Of a stretch of 52,882 bases of DNA, positions 28,048-37,268 are shown one piece after another; within the stretch, counting starts at the first letter, position 1, and every line of letters begins with the position of its first letter. Position numbers and translations under genes: made by a program. The notes under the pieces are model-generated. The model saw only the letters and a program-made list of their open reading frames with translations. It was not told the DNA's origin and ran no database searches. The stretch is from an uncultured Flammeovirgaceae bacterium. Its GTDB lineage: Bacteria > Bacteroidota > Bacteroidia > Cytophagales > Cyclobacteriaceae. Location: NCBI GenBank assembly GCA_913050055.1, contig CAJXAT010000005.1, forward strand, positions 1 through 52,882. The letters are read 5' to 3'.

Positions 28048-30195
28048 TCAATAAGGTATTTTTAATTTAATACCAGCAAATAGCCATAAACCAGGCATTT
28101 CTACGAGATTAGATTCATAATAACTTTCATTGAACAAGTTATTGATGGTGAGATAAAAGCTATATTTTTCTGCTTCCCAAAATAACTTTGTATCTATCAC
28201 AAAATAATTGGCCATTGAAGTTCTGTCCAAATACCGTAAGCGTAGGTTATGATGTAATTGGCCAACAATTCTATGCTGAATATTGACTGTTAGTTGATGA
28301 TTTAAATTTTCAAGGACATATCTGGAAATGATGTTTGAATATTGGGGTATTTCAGCGTCAATATAGGTGTAACCGATCTGAATATTTTCTAAAATATCGT
28401 CAGATCCCAACAACGCTTGACCACTGAAGTTTATATTAAAATCTAAGCCGCGGATGGTTAAATCATTCAAATTTTGAGGTTGCCATTTTGAAGTATCCGC
28501 CGCTTCTGAATCCTTGATCCAGTCAATTAAATTACTACTTTTTCGAGAAAACCAACTGATATTTGTATTCCAATGGCTGTGTGTGTACTTGGCTCCGACC
28601 TCATATGAAAGAGCAGATTCTGGGGTTAAATTTTCATTACCAATATTGGCGGCACCTACATAATAAAGGTCAGTATAAGTGGGTATTCGCCAAGTATAAC
28701 CCATGTTTGTGAAGAGTTTGATGCCGGATTTTAGTGCGTACCCTACATCAATGCCAGGAAAGAAATGTGACCCAAAATCACTATAATGACTCAACGCTAC
28801 CCCAGGGGTAATGTCTAGCTTTTTATTTAATAAATATGCACGGTGCTCCAAAAAAAGGGTAGAGATTTGTCTAGAACGATTTCCAAGGTTATTACTGTTT
28901 AGACTTGCCTTGCTCAGGGAACCCCCGATACCTGTAGCACCCCATTTGCTATAATAATCTCCATGACTTTCCAAGCTGACTACTTGACTGGTGTGCAAGT
29001 TGCGATAAAAGTCTGGATCTTCCCTAATGAGGAGATATTCATCTTGGTTTCTTCGCCAATTCAACCTGGTTTTTATGGTGAAATTAGCTGATGACTTTTG
29101 ATGTCCGATATTCATTAAACTGGTTTGTATTTCTTCATACTGGTTAGCAAAAAAATCGGAATCATTGCCATAAAATCGATTGGCACCAAATTTCCGATCC
29201 GAAAAAGACCCAAGTACGCTTATGTTTTGACTTTCGTCTAGCGCGTAACTACCTTGGTAAAAATAATTGGCTACATCATAATCAGTATTGAAGCGGTAGC
29301 CATCCGATAGTTGTTTCCCCAATGACAAATAATGTTGGTATCTCCCTTTTTGATGTGCAATAGCAGCATGGCCACCCCAAAGCGCGTTCATTCCATTTCT
29401 GAGGGATAATTTCAGATAAGGCGTATCAGGTGTTTGGGTTACAATATTGATGGCTCCTGTAAAGGCATTGGCCCCAAAAACTCGTGCTGCAGGACCTTTG
29501 AGTATTTCAATCCTTTCAATATTGGCAAGGTCCAAGGGTAGATTTAAGGCATGATGCCCTGTTTGGGGATCAGCCATTTGAATCCCGTTAATCAAGATAA
29601 GGATTTGATCAAAAGTACCTCCGCGTAAGCTTACATCCCCTTGTAAGCCATGTGTCCCCCGTTGACGCACATCAAGTCCAGCTACTGATTGTAATAATTC
29701 GGCAACGCTTTGGCCTGGCAAATTTTCGATTTGTTGATTTGAAATGATATGAATGTTTCTCGAAGTTTGTGAAATAGGGAGTTGAAGCCTATTTTCCTGA
29801 ACGATGACATCTTCGAACATCGGGACTTGTGAAGGGAGTACCCAAGGGTCTTTTTCTTTATCTAAGATTACATTAATGGTTGTACTGATGCCCCTATTTA
29901 TTTCTTTAGTAATAAATCCATCAGCGCTGAAAATCAAATTATCCGAAGTTTTTGGTATTGTGATTTCGTAGTTGCCATTGCTATTAGTGAGTGTCTTAAA
30001 CTGGGTCTCTTTGATTAAAACAGTAACTGCGGTGATGCCATTTCCATGATCATCAACTACTTTCCCTTCCACTTTGGAGCCTTGTGCAAATGTGTGTGCG
30101 GAAGTCATTAATACAAACAGAAATAAAATCCAATGATGATTTTGGATATTATTTTTTGATAATGCAGAGATCAGTTTAGGTCCTTTTAGGGGCAT
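28048..30195 (-). CDS. TonB-dependent outer-membrane receptor (BtuB-like)
   Basis: The 715-residue protein has an unusually long signal region (hydrophobic core at about 22-37, cleavage after TFAQ). A carboxypeptidase-regulatory-like domain (about 42-115, VEGKVVDDHGNGITAVTV) precedes a plug (about 125-245: VIVQENRLQLPISQTSR, VAELLQSVAGLDVRQRG, LRGGTFDQILILINGIQM, IERIEILKGPAARVFGANAFTGAINIVT). A 22-strand barrel follows, ending in an aromatic strand (GLWLFAGIKLKIPY). The plug resembles Bacteroidota cobalamin/siderophore receptors, but no cobalamin riboswitch or ABC genes are nearby, so the ligand is open. Promoter box CAAATTTA (TAAATTTG on the minus strand) lies at 30249-30256. Confidence 0.9.
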   Translation of the reverse strand: MPLKGPKLISALSKNNIQNHHWILFLFVLMTSAHTFAQGSKVEGKVVDDHGNGITAVTVLIKETQFKTLTNSNGNYEITIPKTSDNLIFSADGFITKEINRGISTTINVILDKEKDPWVLPSQVPMFEDVIVQENRLQLPISQTSRNIHIISNQQIENLPGQSVAELLQSVAGLDVRQRGTHGLQGDVSLRGGTFDQILILINGIQMADPQTGHHALNLPLDLANIERIEILKGPAARVFGANAFTGAINIVTQTPDTPYLKLSLRNGMNALWGGHAAIAHQKGRYQHYLSLGKQLSDGYRFNTDYDVANYFYQGSYALDESQNISVLGSFSDRKFGANRFYGNDSDFFANQYEEIQTSLMNIGHQKSSANFTIKTRLNWRRNQDEYLLIREDPDFYRNLHTSQVVSLESHGDYYSKWGATGIGGSLSKASLNSNNLGNRSRQISTLFLEHRAYLLNKKLDITPGVALSHYSDFGSHFFPGIDVGYALKSGIKLFTNMGYTWRIPTYTDLYYVGAANIGNENLTPESALSYEVGAKYTHSHWNTNISWFSRKSSNLIDWIKDSEAADTSKWQPQNLNDLTIRGLDFNINFSGQALLGSDDILENIQIGYTYIDAEIPQYSNIISRYVLENLNHQLTVNIQHRIVGQLHHNLRLRYLDRTSMANYFVIDTKLFWEAEKYSFYLTINNLFNESYYESNLVEMPGLWLFAGIKLKIPY

Positions 30196-30248
30196 AAAAT
30201 AGGTTGCTAAATGTGAGTGAGAGATGTGGAAAATAATATTAAAGAAGT

Positions 30249-30256
30249 CAAATTTA
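30249..30256 (-). promoter_or_regulatory. Candidate -7 promoter box for the TonB receptor gene
   Basis: TAAATTTG on the minus strand, 54 bases before the start codon, fits TANNTTTG. No -33 TTG is seen. Confidence 0.35.
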
Positions 30257-30860
30257 TAAAAAACTTTGGACGTGATAATTTTTTTAAATGTACATGTGGA
30301 GAGGAGGTTGCAATTAACGGTTACATTAAATAATATTAATTGTCTTAATTAATCAAATTATATTAATTCTAATGTAAGATACATTTAAATGAGGTATCTG
30401 AGTTGTTTTTTTCTTGCGCAGTATCAGAAGATCTTTTTATTAAAAGGCAGAGTATATTACGGTCATAATGAAGCGAATGGCATGATAAAAAAAATTTCTG
30501 ACCTAAAGAACTATATAAAAACTTTGTTCTTCTTTAAGACTCAAAGTTATGTCCCAGACATATAGGCTTTCGAGCTTCCTTTTTAGTGAATTTTAATATT
30601 TTGATAAATTCAGAGACTGTTCAGGAGAGTTATCCATAGGAGAATTGATAAAGTGAAATGGAGCCAGATTTAAATATAAAACTTACATTGTTAGATAAAG
30701 CATTTTGATGATTCTAGTGTTGAGATCTCTGTGCTTATGCAAATAGGAGGGGTTACCTTTCAAAAAAAGAGGGTATTAAATGTATTAAATTCTTCATGAT
30801 AACGGGTTTAAGTGAATATACATTTTATTAAAAAAATAAGCATTCATTAAAAAAATTCTA
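30257..30860. other. Divergent intergenic region, no gene seen
   Basis: About 600 bases of AT-rich sequence between the receptor gene and the acidic lipoprotein gene. I looked for a cobalamin riboswitch on the minus strand and found no conserved B12-box-like element. Confidence 0.45.
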
Positions 30861-30868
30861 TAAATTTG
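30861..30868 (+). promoter_or_regulatory. Candidate -7 promoter box for the acidic repeat lipoprotein gene
   Basis: TAAATTTG ends 40 bases before the ATG at 30909. Transcription would begin near 30875, which argues for the 30909 start rather than the GTG at 30876. Confidence 0.45.
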
Positions 30869-30908
30869 AAGAATTGTGCTAATTTTAAAAATCAAAAAAC
30901 TACAAAAA

Positions 30909-33416
30909 ATGGAAAAATTCAAAAATATATTGTTCATCAGTGCATTGCTGTTAATGACAGTATTCATGTCATGTACAGAGGATGATGATATTGATGATCT
31001 TGAAAATGGAGATAGTATTGCTAATGACAGTACTGATGTTGTCAATGAGGATAATATTCCTGTTCCTGAAACGTCTGGTTTAATAATTTTTGGAGGAGAT
31101 ACCATTCTATTGAGCTTAGGTGCATTGGAATATTACGGAATCGAGGATGATGGGAACATACCATTTTTAGGATATACAAACATAGATGGGGAACGTTGTT
31201 TTGAATTACCTTTTAACACGGACATTCTATTACAGGGAGGTACTTATACAGTAGAACAGCTGAATGATTTTATGGAGGCAGAAAGTCAAGAAGAGTTTGA
31301 GGCGCTTGCTGAAGAGTTTGGTCCGGGTAATGTTATTGGAATTTTTTCTTGGCTAGATCATGATGATGAAGAGCTAAGCAGTGGTGAGTATGTTGGAGGC
31401 ACGAAATTTTTTAATGAAAATTTCCCAAATTACACAGTGACTTCGAGCGAGGAGTTAGATGCATTTATGGAAGGTAAGTACGATGAAACTTATGGATCTG
31501 CCTGTATGGAGTGTGAAGAAGCTTATCAAAATGCGTGTGCTGGAGATGAAATGACTTTTGAAATGTGGGATGAGGAAACAGAAGATTACGTGGAGGTTAC
31601 AGAAATTATGACAGGAGAAAGACTATATGAGACTTATTCGTATTCCTATAATTGTCGATTAACGGGTGTTGATCGAACATGGATGGATGAGGTCTGTAGT
31701 ATGGAAGATTTATCTTTCGGTAACTTAATTAACGAGTTTGAAATAGGTATGATTTCTGCTAACGAAAATGGAGAAGTTGAAGATCAATTCTATGATGTTT
31801 CAAATGTCACTTTATCTTTAGAAATCTTGGGTGATGGCCAGTATTCTATAAATGCAAGTGGGGAAGCGACTCTGTATGATGAAGAAAGTGAAGAGGCTAT
31901 TTCAGATCTCATACCTTTTACGATGAGTTATACGGGTGTTCTTTATGAAGAGAATTTTGAGGATGAAGAGAATTTTGAGGATGAAGATGATTATTTTGAA
32001 GATTGTTTTACAGAGGAGCTATCTGAGACAGAAGGTTGGTGGGTTGATTCTGTCATGATAATTTATCCAGACGCTCAAATTGATTACGCCTTATTAAATA
32101 TTTGTGAGACGGGAGATTATATAGATGAACATTTAATCGTGGCCATATACGACGGAAGCTTCGTAGATGAAGAAGGTGAAGAAACCGATTATTTCTGTGA
32201 AATTGTATTTGAAAATATAACGCAAGAGCTTGTTTATAATGGCTGTGCAAATTGTGACTTTACAGATATTGATATTGATGAACAGGGTTACTGGATGACA
32301 CATCTTGACTCTGCTTACCAAGATGCATCTATAGATCACATCGAATTGGTAGATTGTAGTGAATTCTATCCAGAAGATCCCATTATGTTGAATATCTACC
32401 TTGATAATGGTTGTTTCATCACCTTCGATCATGAGACGGAAACGATCTGGTCGGAGTATTGTGAAACTTGTGTAATAACTGAAATTGAGGTAACGGAGCA
32501 GGGTTATTGGAGTGAATTTATTCCAGAAGACGAGATCATTATGGATATTATTTTAGATGAATGTGTCTTTGATGATAGGTTACCGGAGAGTTTTCTTCAT
32601 ATATACTTTGAAAGTGGTTGTTTCTTGGTCTTCGACGACATAGAAGAGGATTTGATTGGAGATTTTTGCTCAGAAGGTCCAGATGAGGAATATTGCAGTA
32701 TTTCTGAAGTTTCAGTTGATGAAGAAGGTTATTGGTTGGATATTCTTAATGGACCAGAATTTGATTCTATCTATGTACTTGATCAAATGCTTATTGAGGC
32801 TTGTAGAACTGATTTTGAAGGGCCTGAGGCGGATTTAAGGATTGTATTTCTTGTTAATGTCGATAGTTCTGTAAGGGTTATCACATTTGATGAAATGGCT
32901 CAAGAGATTGCTTTTGATAGTGATGAAGATTCACTAGAGAATTGGAGTATGATATCATTGAACGATACACAGTGGGCAGCAAAAATTGCAGATGAATATC
33001 CTGATCAATTGGTTGAAGCGGTCTACAAAAACTCATATGAAGGAGATAATGAGTCTTGGAATGATATATTTGTTTTCTTTGAAGACGATTGTTTGGTGAT
33101 ATTTGATGATAATGATGGCATGATTTGGGAGGATCTATGTAAAGGATGGTACGATGAGGACGAAGATCATCATGATGGAGATGGAGTAGATAACGGTAGA
33201 AAAGAGATGCACACCAAATCTTTCCTTGGAAAAACCATATCTTTTAATGATATCAAATCAAATATCAATCAATTTGTCCCTGCCATTCGTGGGAAGAAGA
33301 CTGACTTGATAAGCAAAGGTATCATTAGAAAAAAAGTAGATATCAATATATATTCTAAGCGTAATAATTCGAATATCAAAAAAGTGAAAAAACCGCAATT
33401 CTCTTTTTTGAGATAA
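30909..33416 (+). CDS. Very acidic surface lipoprotein with tandem Gly-aromatic-Trp repeats and a basic tail
   Basis: The ATG at 30909 gives 835 residues starting with a lipobox ending at Cys22 (VFMSC) and an acidic TEDDDIDD stretch like a surface-export signal. Residues 40-355 hold a first region with CMECEEAYQNAC and a beta-rich part. From about 360 to 745, five units of about 70-85 residues follow. Units 1-4 open with 'E-x-x-G(W/Y)W' (GWW at 376, GYW at 460, 532, 607); most then have a strand like IYLDNGCFITFD and a closing C-x-x-C or similar. Unit 5 is more divergent. The chain is loaded with Asp and Glu, but the last 75 residues are Lys/Arg-rich. An 18-base tandem duplication lies at 31947-31982. 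I recognise no family. Confidence 0.85.
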   Translation: MEKFKNILFISALLLMTVFMSCTEDDDIDDLENGDSIANDSTDVVNEDNIPVPETSGLIIFGGDTILLSLGALEYYGIEDDGNIPFLGYTNIDGERCFELPFNTDILLQGGTYTVEQLNDFMEAESQEEFEALAEEFGPGNVIGIFSWLDHDDEELSSGEYVGGTKFFNENFPNYTVTSSEELDAFMEGKYDETYGSACMECEEAYQNACAGDEMTFEMWDEETEDYVEVTEIMTGERLYETYSYSYNCRLTGVDRTWMDEVCSMEDLSFGNLINEFEIGMISANENGEVEDQFYDVSNVTLSLEILGDGQYSINASGEATLYDEESEEAISDLIPFTMSYTGVLYEENFEDEENFEDEDDYFEDCFTEELSETEGWWVDSVMIIYPDAQIDYALLNICETGDYIDEHLIVAIYDGSFVDEEGEETDYFCEIVFENITQELVYNGCANCDFTDIDIDEQGYWMTHLDSAYQDASIDHIELVDCSEFYPEDPIMLNIYLDNGCFITFDHETETIWSEYCETCVITEIEVTEQGYWSEFIPEDEIIMDIILDECVFDDRLPESFLHIYFESGCFLVFDDIEEDLIGDFCSEGPDEEYCSISEVSVDEEGYWLDILNGPEFDSIYVLDQMLIEACRTDFEGPEADLRIVFLVNVDSSVRVITFDEMAQEIAFDSDEDSLENWSMISLNDTQWAAKIADEYPDQLVEAVYKNSYEGDNESWNDIFVFFEDDCLVIFDDNDGMIWEDLCKGWYDEDEDHHDGDGVDNGRKEMHTKSFLGKTISFNDIKSNINQFVPAIRGKKTDLISKGIIRKKVDINIYSKRNNSNIKKVKKPQFSFLR
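31947..31982 (+). repeat. In-frame 18-bp tandem duplication
   Basis: GAAGAGAATTTTGAGGAT occurs twice back to back and encodes EENFED twice inside the acidic lipoprotein. It is identical at base level, so it is recent. Confidence 0.9.
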
Positions 33417-33441
33417 GTATAAATAGAAGTAGATTCTAAAA

Positions 33442-33480
33442 AGCCGATGATAGATTTTAAATCTATCATCGGCTTTTTTT
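33442..33480 (+). terminator. Strong rho-independent terminator
   Basis: A perfect 14-bp stem AGCCGATGATAGAT / ATCTATCATCGGCT with a five-base loop is followed by a T run. It lies 25 bases after the stop of the acidic lipoprotein gene. Confidence 0.93.
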
Positions 33481-33932
33481 ATATTAATCATTACTCAATG
33501 GCTAAAAAGACCTTCTATGACTTTTTGAATTTAAGACTCACTTGATTTGTATGATTTAATATTTGAAGTTGAGCATGATGATTTATGCTACCTCGATTTT
33601 TATAATTAATAGCCTAAGCACCAGTATGGATGGGGTGTAGCTATTGTATACCGTCAGTAAAAAGTGAACTTATAAGGGTTAAATTAAAAGAGCGTGTTTT
33701 AAACAGAGTAATCTATTTAATCCGTGCGTAGTATTTAAAATAATTATGTAAAAAGCAGATTACAGCTCTAATTAAAAAGGAGAGCAAGAGTAAGATACTT
33801 TTATTAAAATCCCGAAAAGGTTTTATTTGAAGCCTTCTTACCGTTGCATCATAATTGGCCTTAATTCTCCGGGGGCTAAGGCTCATTATGTAACAATATG
33901 GGTAGAGGTAGGCTGAACTCTTAATAAGTGGC
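33481..33932. other. Intergenic region, no gene seen
   Basis: About 450 bases between the terminator and the 3' end of the OmpA-type gene. Stops occur in every frame and I see no structured RNA. Confidence 0.5.
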
Positions 33933-36428
33933 TTATTTTTTCAATACTTGGATTTCAACCCTTCTGTTAAATCTTTTTTGTTCTTTGTTATCATTATCTT
34001 TTAAAGGTTTCCATTCACCATAATAGTACACTTCTATCTGCTCATATTTAGCTCCAAATGTTTCAAGTTTTCTGCGTACCGTCTCCGCTCGTTTTTTTGA
34101 TAGAATGAGATTGTAATTCTCATCTCCATCATTATCGGTATGACCGATAATGATGATTTGATATGCGCTTCCATCAGAGAAATCATATCTATTTACCAAT
34201 TCAATGATTTGTTCATTATAACTATTTGTGAGAGTAGCATCATCGCTGTCAAAATAAACATTAAGGGCTTCAATGAAACCTCTAGAAGACGCTGCGTTCG
34301 AAACTCGTTCAGTACCCTTATCCTTATTCTTATCTTTCTCGCTCTCCTTATCGTTTTTGTCATTATTGACGACTGTTGTTGTTTCTACTGAAATGGGATT
34401 GATGGTAATTTGAGTAGCATCAGGCATTTCATTATCTACTTTTTCTTTTTTGATTTGTTCAATTTTTTCTTTGGTATGATTTGGGTCAATATCTTTTTTG
34501 TTTTTGTAAAAATCAATTTTCTCAAGATGGGTTGAATCAATAGGACAACCTTCATTGTAGATAGATCCAGAAATCTCAGGACATTTATCAAGTAAATTAG
34601 TAGTACCATCACCATCATTGTCGGTACAACATCCTGGGTTTTCAAAAGGGCAGCCATTATTAAATTCAATGCCTGCGATATCAGGGCATCTGTCTACTAC
34701 ATCGATCACTCCATCTTTGTCACGATCAGGACATCCGTAGTGAATGGGCAATCCGGCAATTAAAGGACATTGATCATTCAGATCTAAAACGCCATCTCCA
34801 TCTGTATCAGGGCATCCATTGTGCTTTTTGGGACCGGGTGTATAAATACAATAATCTTGAGTATCCGGAATTCCATCTCCATCCGTATCGGGACATCCTA
34901 ACAGACCCAATAAGCCGGGATCGTACAAACAACCATCTTTATTGTCAGATACTTTATCACGATCGATGTCTGAGGGTACTTTGTATCCTAGATTGAAAAT
35001 AATGCCAGCGAATATACTTGAGTTGAATCGTGCTCTTTTACCCAGTAGTCCTGTGATATTATGCATACCTCCGACAACAGATATAATACCATCTCTGGCA
35101 TTCAGTCTGTTTGTCAGTTCAAGTAGATTGACACGACCGGACAGTCCCACATTGAACTGACCGTTCCTCTGAATGGACAACGGAAGGGCTACTCCTATCT
35201 TTTGAGAACTGTATCTAGGAACAATTGAGTGTATCGATTTCACATGTACTTTATGGAGATCAGATTTTCTTTTTAAGGCTGTGGAAGAACTATAACCTAA
35301 AAATAAGTTTTTTGAGAAGTGATAGTCTGCGTGTATATTGAGCGAAGTGGGAAGGTTCATATTGAACATATCATCTTGCTTTTGATTTTTATTGGAAGCA
35401 TCCGCAAAATCATCAAAACTCTTAAAAACAGTCGTTTCATCTAGTTTTTGGATGTCTAAATCGACAAAGGTGAGCGCTCCAAGTGCTTCTGTGTCATAGG
35501 TACTATTGGCAGTGGTAAAATCGTAGGAGAGACTATCTCGAGTAAATCGCACCCTTCCAATATCGGTGATACTAATACCAAATTTGAATAAATATTTCGT
35601 GCGATCGTATCGTTCAATATTCGTTTCTCCATCCATATCATAATGGAACCTGTTGTATTTTGGACGATATTCATATACTGCTCCTAAATCTAGTCCGATA
35701 CCTGAATTTCTCGAAGTGAACATATTGCCTTTTTCGGCTCTCCCATAATTAAATTTGGTAGAGGCAAAAGTGGCCTCTGAGCTGGCCAAACTATCGAATT
35801 CAAAGCTTCCCTGATCAGAATACAGATAGGTAGCATCAATTCCATTGATCAGTTTAACAGCAATTCCTGCTTTTATAAAGTTGGCTTTTTCATTTTTTAT
35901 GACCCGGGCATAGTTAAATCTATTCTCTAAATAGATGAACTGATTGTAGGAATAATTTTTAAATGAAATAGGGGTATTCAAAGGCTTTGAGTCATCATAA
36001 TCGTTGTGAATGGCATTGGTCCATTCGTTAGAAAGACCATCCAGATTACCGAAGGATCGAATGCGGAAACTTAATCCAATCGCATTGCTGTGATTGATTT
36101 CATAACTTACTCCAACTAAGTCAATACTGGAATTTCTGGACTGGTATCCGAGTCCAGAATGATCTCTATATCTGGCATTTTCATTTCCAAAGGTCTTGCT
36201 TAGAATGCTTGTATTGCTACCTGTATAGTTATTAGTTTTTAGGCTATTTAAAGAGCCGCTGATACTTAATTTTTGAAGAGAATTGACGATAGATGCAGGT
36301 TGAAAATAGGAAGTGGAATAACCCATATAATTGTCTAATGCATTTCCCCCAGAATAATTATTTTGAGCGGATACGTTGAGACATGTGAAAAGGGTTCCTA
36401 TCATTAAAATGGAAAATCTTAATTTCAT
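33933..36428 (-). CDS. DUF5723/TSP3/OmpA-domain outer-membrane protein
   Basis: The 831-residue protein has a signal peptide (cleavage after NVSAQ). Residues about 25-490 form a DUF5723-like outer-membrane beta-barrel. Thrombospondin type 3 calcium repeats follow at about 495-640 (SDIDRDKVSDNKDGC, DTDGDGIPDTQDYC, DTDGDGVLDLNDQC, DRDKDGVIDVVDRC, DNDGDGTTNLLDKC), then a charged Lys/Asp/Glu-rich linker. The last 110 residues are an OmpA C-terminal domain (VYFDSDDATLT, IIGHTDNDGDENYNLILSKKRAETVRRKL, FNRRVEIQVLKK) that binds peptidoglycan. It ties the outer membrane to the cell wall. A TACATTTG promoter box lies at 36507-36514 on the minus strand. Confidence 0.9.
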   Translation of the reverse strand: MKLRFSILMIGTLFTCLNVSAQNNYSGGNALDNYMGYSTSYFQPASIVNSLQKLSISGSLNSLKTNNYTGSNTSILSKTFGNENARYRDHSGLGYQSRNSSIDLVGVSYEINHSNAIGLSFRIRSFGNLDGLSNEWTNAIHNDYDDSKPLNTPISFKNYSYNQFIYLENRFNYARVIKNEKANFIKAGIAVKLINGIDATYLYSDQGSFEFDSLASSEATFASTKFNYGRAEKGNMFTSRNSGIGLDLGAVYEYRPKYNRFHYDMDGETNIERYDRTKYLFKFGISITDIGRVRFTRDSLSYDFTTANSTYDTEALGALTFVDLDIQKLDETTVFKSFDDFADASNKNQKQDDMFNMNLPTSLNIHADYHFSKNLFLGYSSSTALKRKSDLHKVHVKSIHSIVPRYSSQKIGVALPLSIQRNGQFNVGLSGRVNLLELTNRLNARDGIISVVGGMHNITGLLGKRARFNSSIFAGIIFNLGYKVPSDIDRDKVSDNKDGCLYDPGLLGLLGCPDTDGDGIPDTQDYCIYTPGPKKHNGCPDTDGDGVLDLNDQCPLIAGLPIHYGCPDRDKDGVIDVVDRCPDIAGIEFNNGCPFENPGCCTDNDGDGTTNLLDKCPEISGSIYNEGCPIDSTHLEKIDFYKNKKDIDPNHTKEKIEQIKKEKVDNEMPDATQITINPISVETTTVVNNDKNDKESEKDKNKDKGTERVSNAASSRGFIEALNVYFDSDDATLTNSYNEQIIELVNRYDFSDGSAYQIIIIGHTDNDGDENYNLILSKKRAETVRRKLETFGAKYEQIEVYYYGEWKPLKDNDNKEQKRFNRRVEIQVLKK

Positions 36429-36807
36429 AATGAGTAGAATTCTTGAGGTTATGACTGTTGCCTGGTTATATTGAGCGAAAGAGCTATAATGCTACTCTTA
36501 TAACTTCAAATGTAAATTATTATTATTTTTTAAAAATGTTCTCCTTTATTTAAATTTTAAATTTAATTCCTTAGAAAAGGCCTTATTTGATGATTGATTT
36601 TATTATCATCGATTACAACAAGAAGGTTGGTAAGTTATGGATTTAGACGTTGACCTGATATTGAACATATAAAATAGGGGGGTTTAAAATTTGTATATTA
36701 AGTATTCTTGGATTGTGGACATCCGACTGAGATCAAAAAAAACAAGTATTGATTCTAATTGCGAAGCTAATAAGACATATCATTAAAAGAACATAATTTA
36801 AATCATC
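36429..36807. other. Divergent intergenic region with one promoter box
   Basis: About 380 bases. Minus-strand TACATTTG at 36507-36514 (79 bases before the OmpA-type start) is the only recognisable element; the plus-strand promoter of the small lysine-rich gene is not clear. Confidence 0.4.
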
Positions 36808-36906
36808 ATGGCTAAAGGCATCAACGCGAAAAAAAATGTAAAGAAGGAACCCGCCAAAACACCAAAAGAAAAAAAGGCAGAAAAGAAACTTAAAAAGGGT
36901 AAGTAG
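36808..36906 (+). CDS. 32-residue lysine-rich small protein
   Basis: The frame starts MAKGINAKKNVKKEP and ends KKLKKGK; 15 of 32 residues are Lys, with no acidic patch beyond three Glu and no hydrophobic core. Short Lys-rich proteins beginning MAKG.N.KK(.)VKKEP occur in Bacteroidota, as I recall them, with no known role; nucleic-acid or ribosome binding is an inference from charge. It stands alone with about 360-380 bases empty on both sides. It is too short for usual gene finders. Its composition is unlike random AT-rich sequence, since GCC, GCG and CCC codons occur in frame. Confidence 0.65.
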   Translation: MAKGINAKKNVKKEPAKTPKEKKAEKKLKKGK

Positions 36907-37268
36907 TAGTTTCTATGCACCTCAATGAGGTTATCATGTGTATTATATTCATATTTGAAGATGTGATGACCTATGAAATCACTTTTGTGCCTCTAGTAAC
37001 CAACTTCAGTTAGGGGATTGGATTTTAAACAAAATAGAGTTAAATGATGCATCCGATTTAAAAAAAATCAGCAAAGACGACTGTAAATAAGAATTACTCT
37101 CAACAGCCTTTATTTTCGGAAAAAGTGATCATCTCACTGAGAGCTAGACTAGCTGAGGTCTTAGCAATAGACCATTGATGCAAAGAGGTTGTACGAGCAA
37201 GGATACTGATTGGTTAAATATTTTTCTGTGATAGGTTATAGTACTGGGATGAATATACTTGAGATTTA
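36907..37268. other. Intergenic region, no gene seen
   Basis: About 360 bases between the lysine-rich gene and the 3' end of the RND-operon porin. Only minor dyads are seen (ACCTCA-A-TGAGGT near 36920; AGCTA-GAC-TAGCT near 37143), with no T-run. Confidence 0.45.

Noticed and set aside
30196-30480. Cobalamin riboswitch before the BtuB-like receptor
   Set aside because: No conserved B12-box or core elements are visible on the minus strand.
34140-34391. 83-codon plus-strand ORF inside the OmpA-type gene
   Set aside because: It is a shadow of the intact minus-strand gene, with no independent support.
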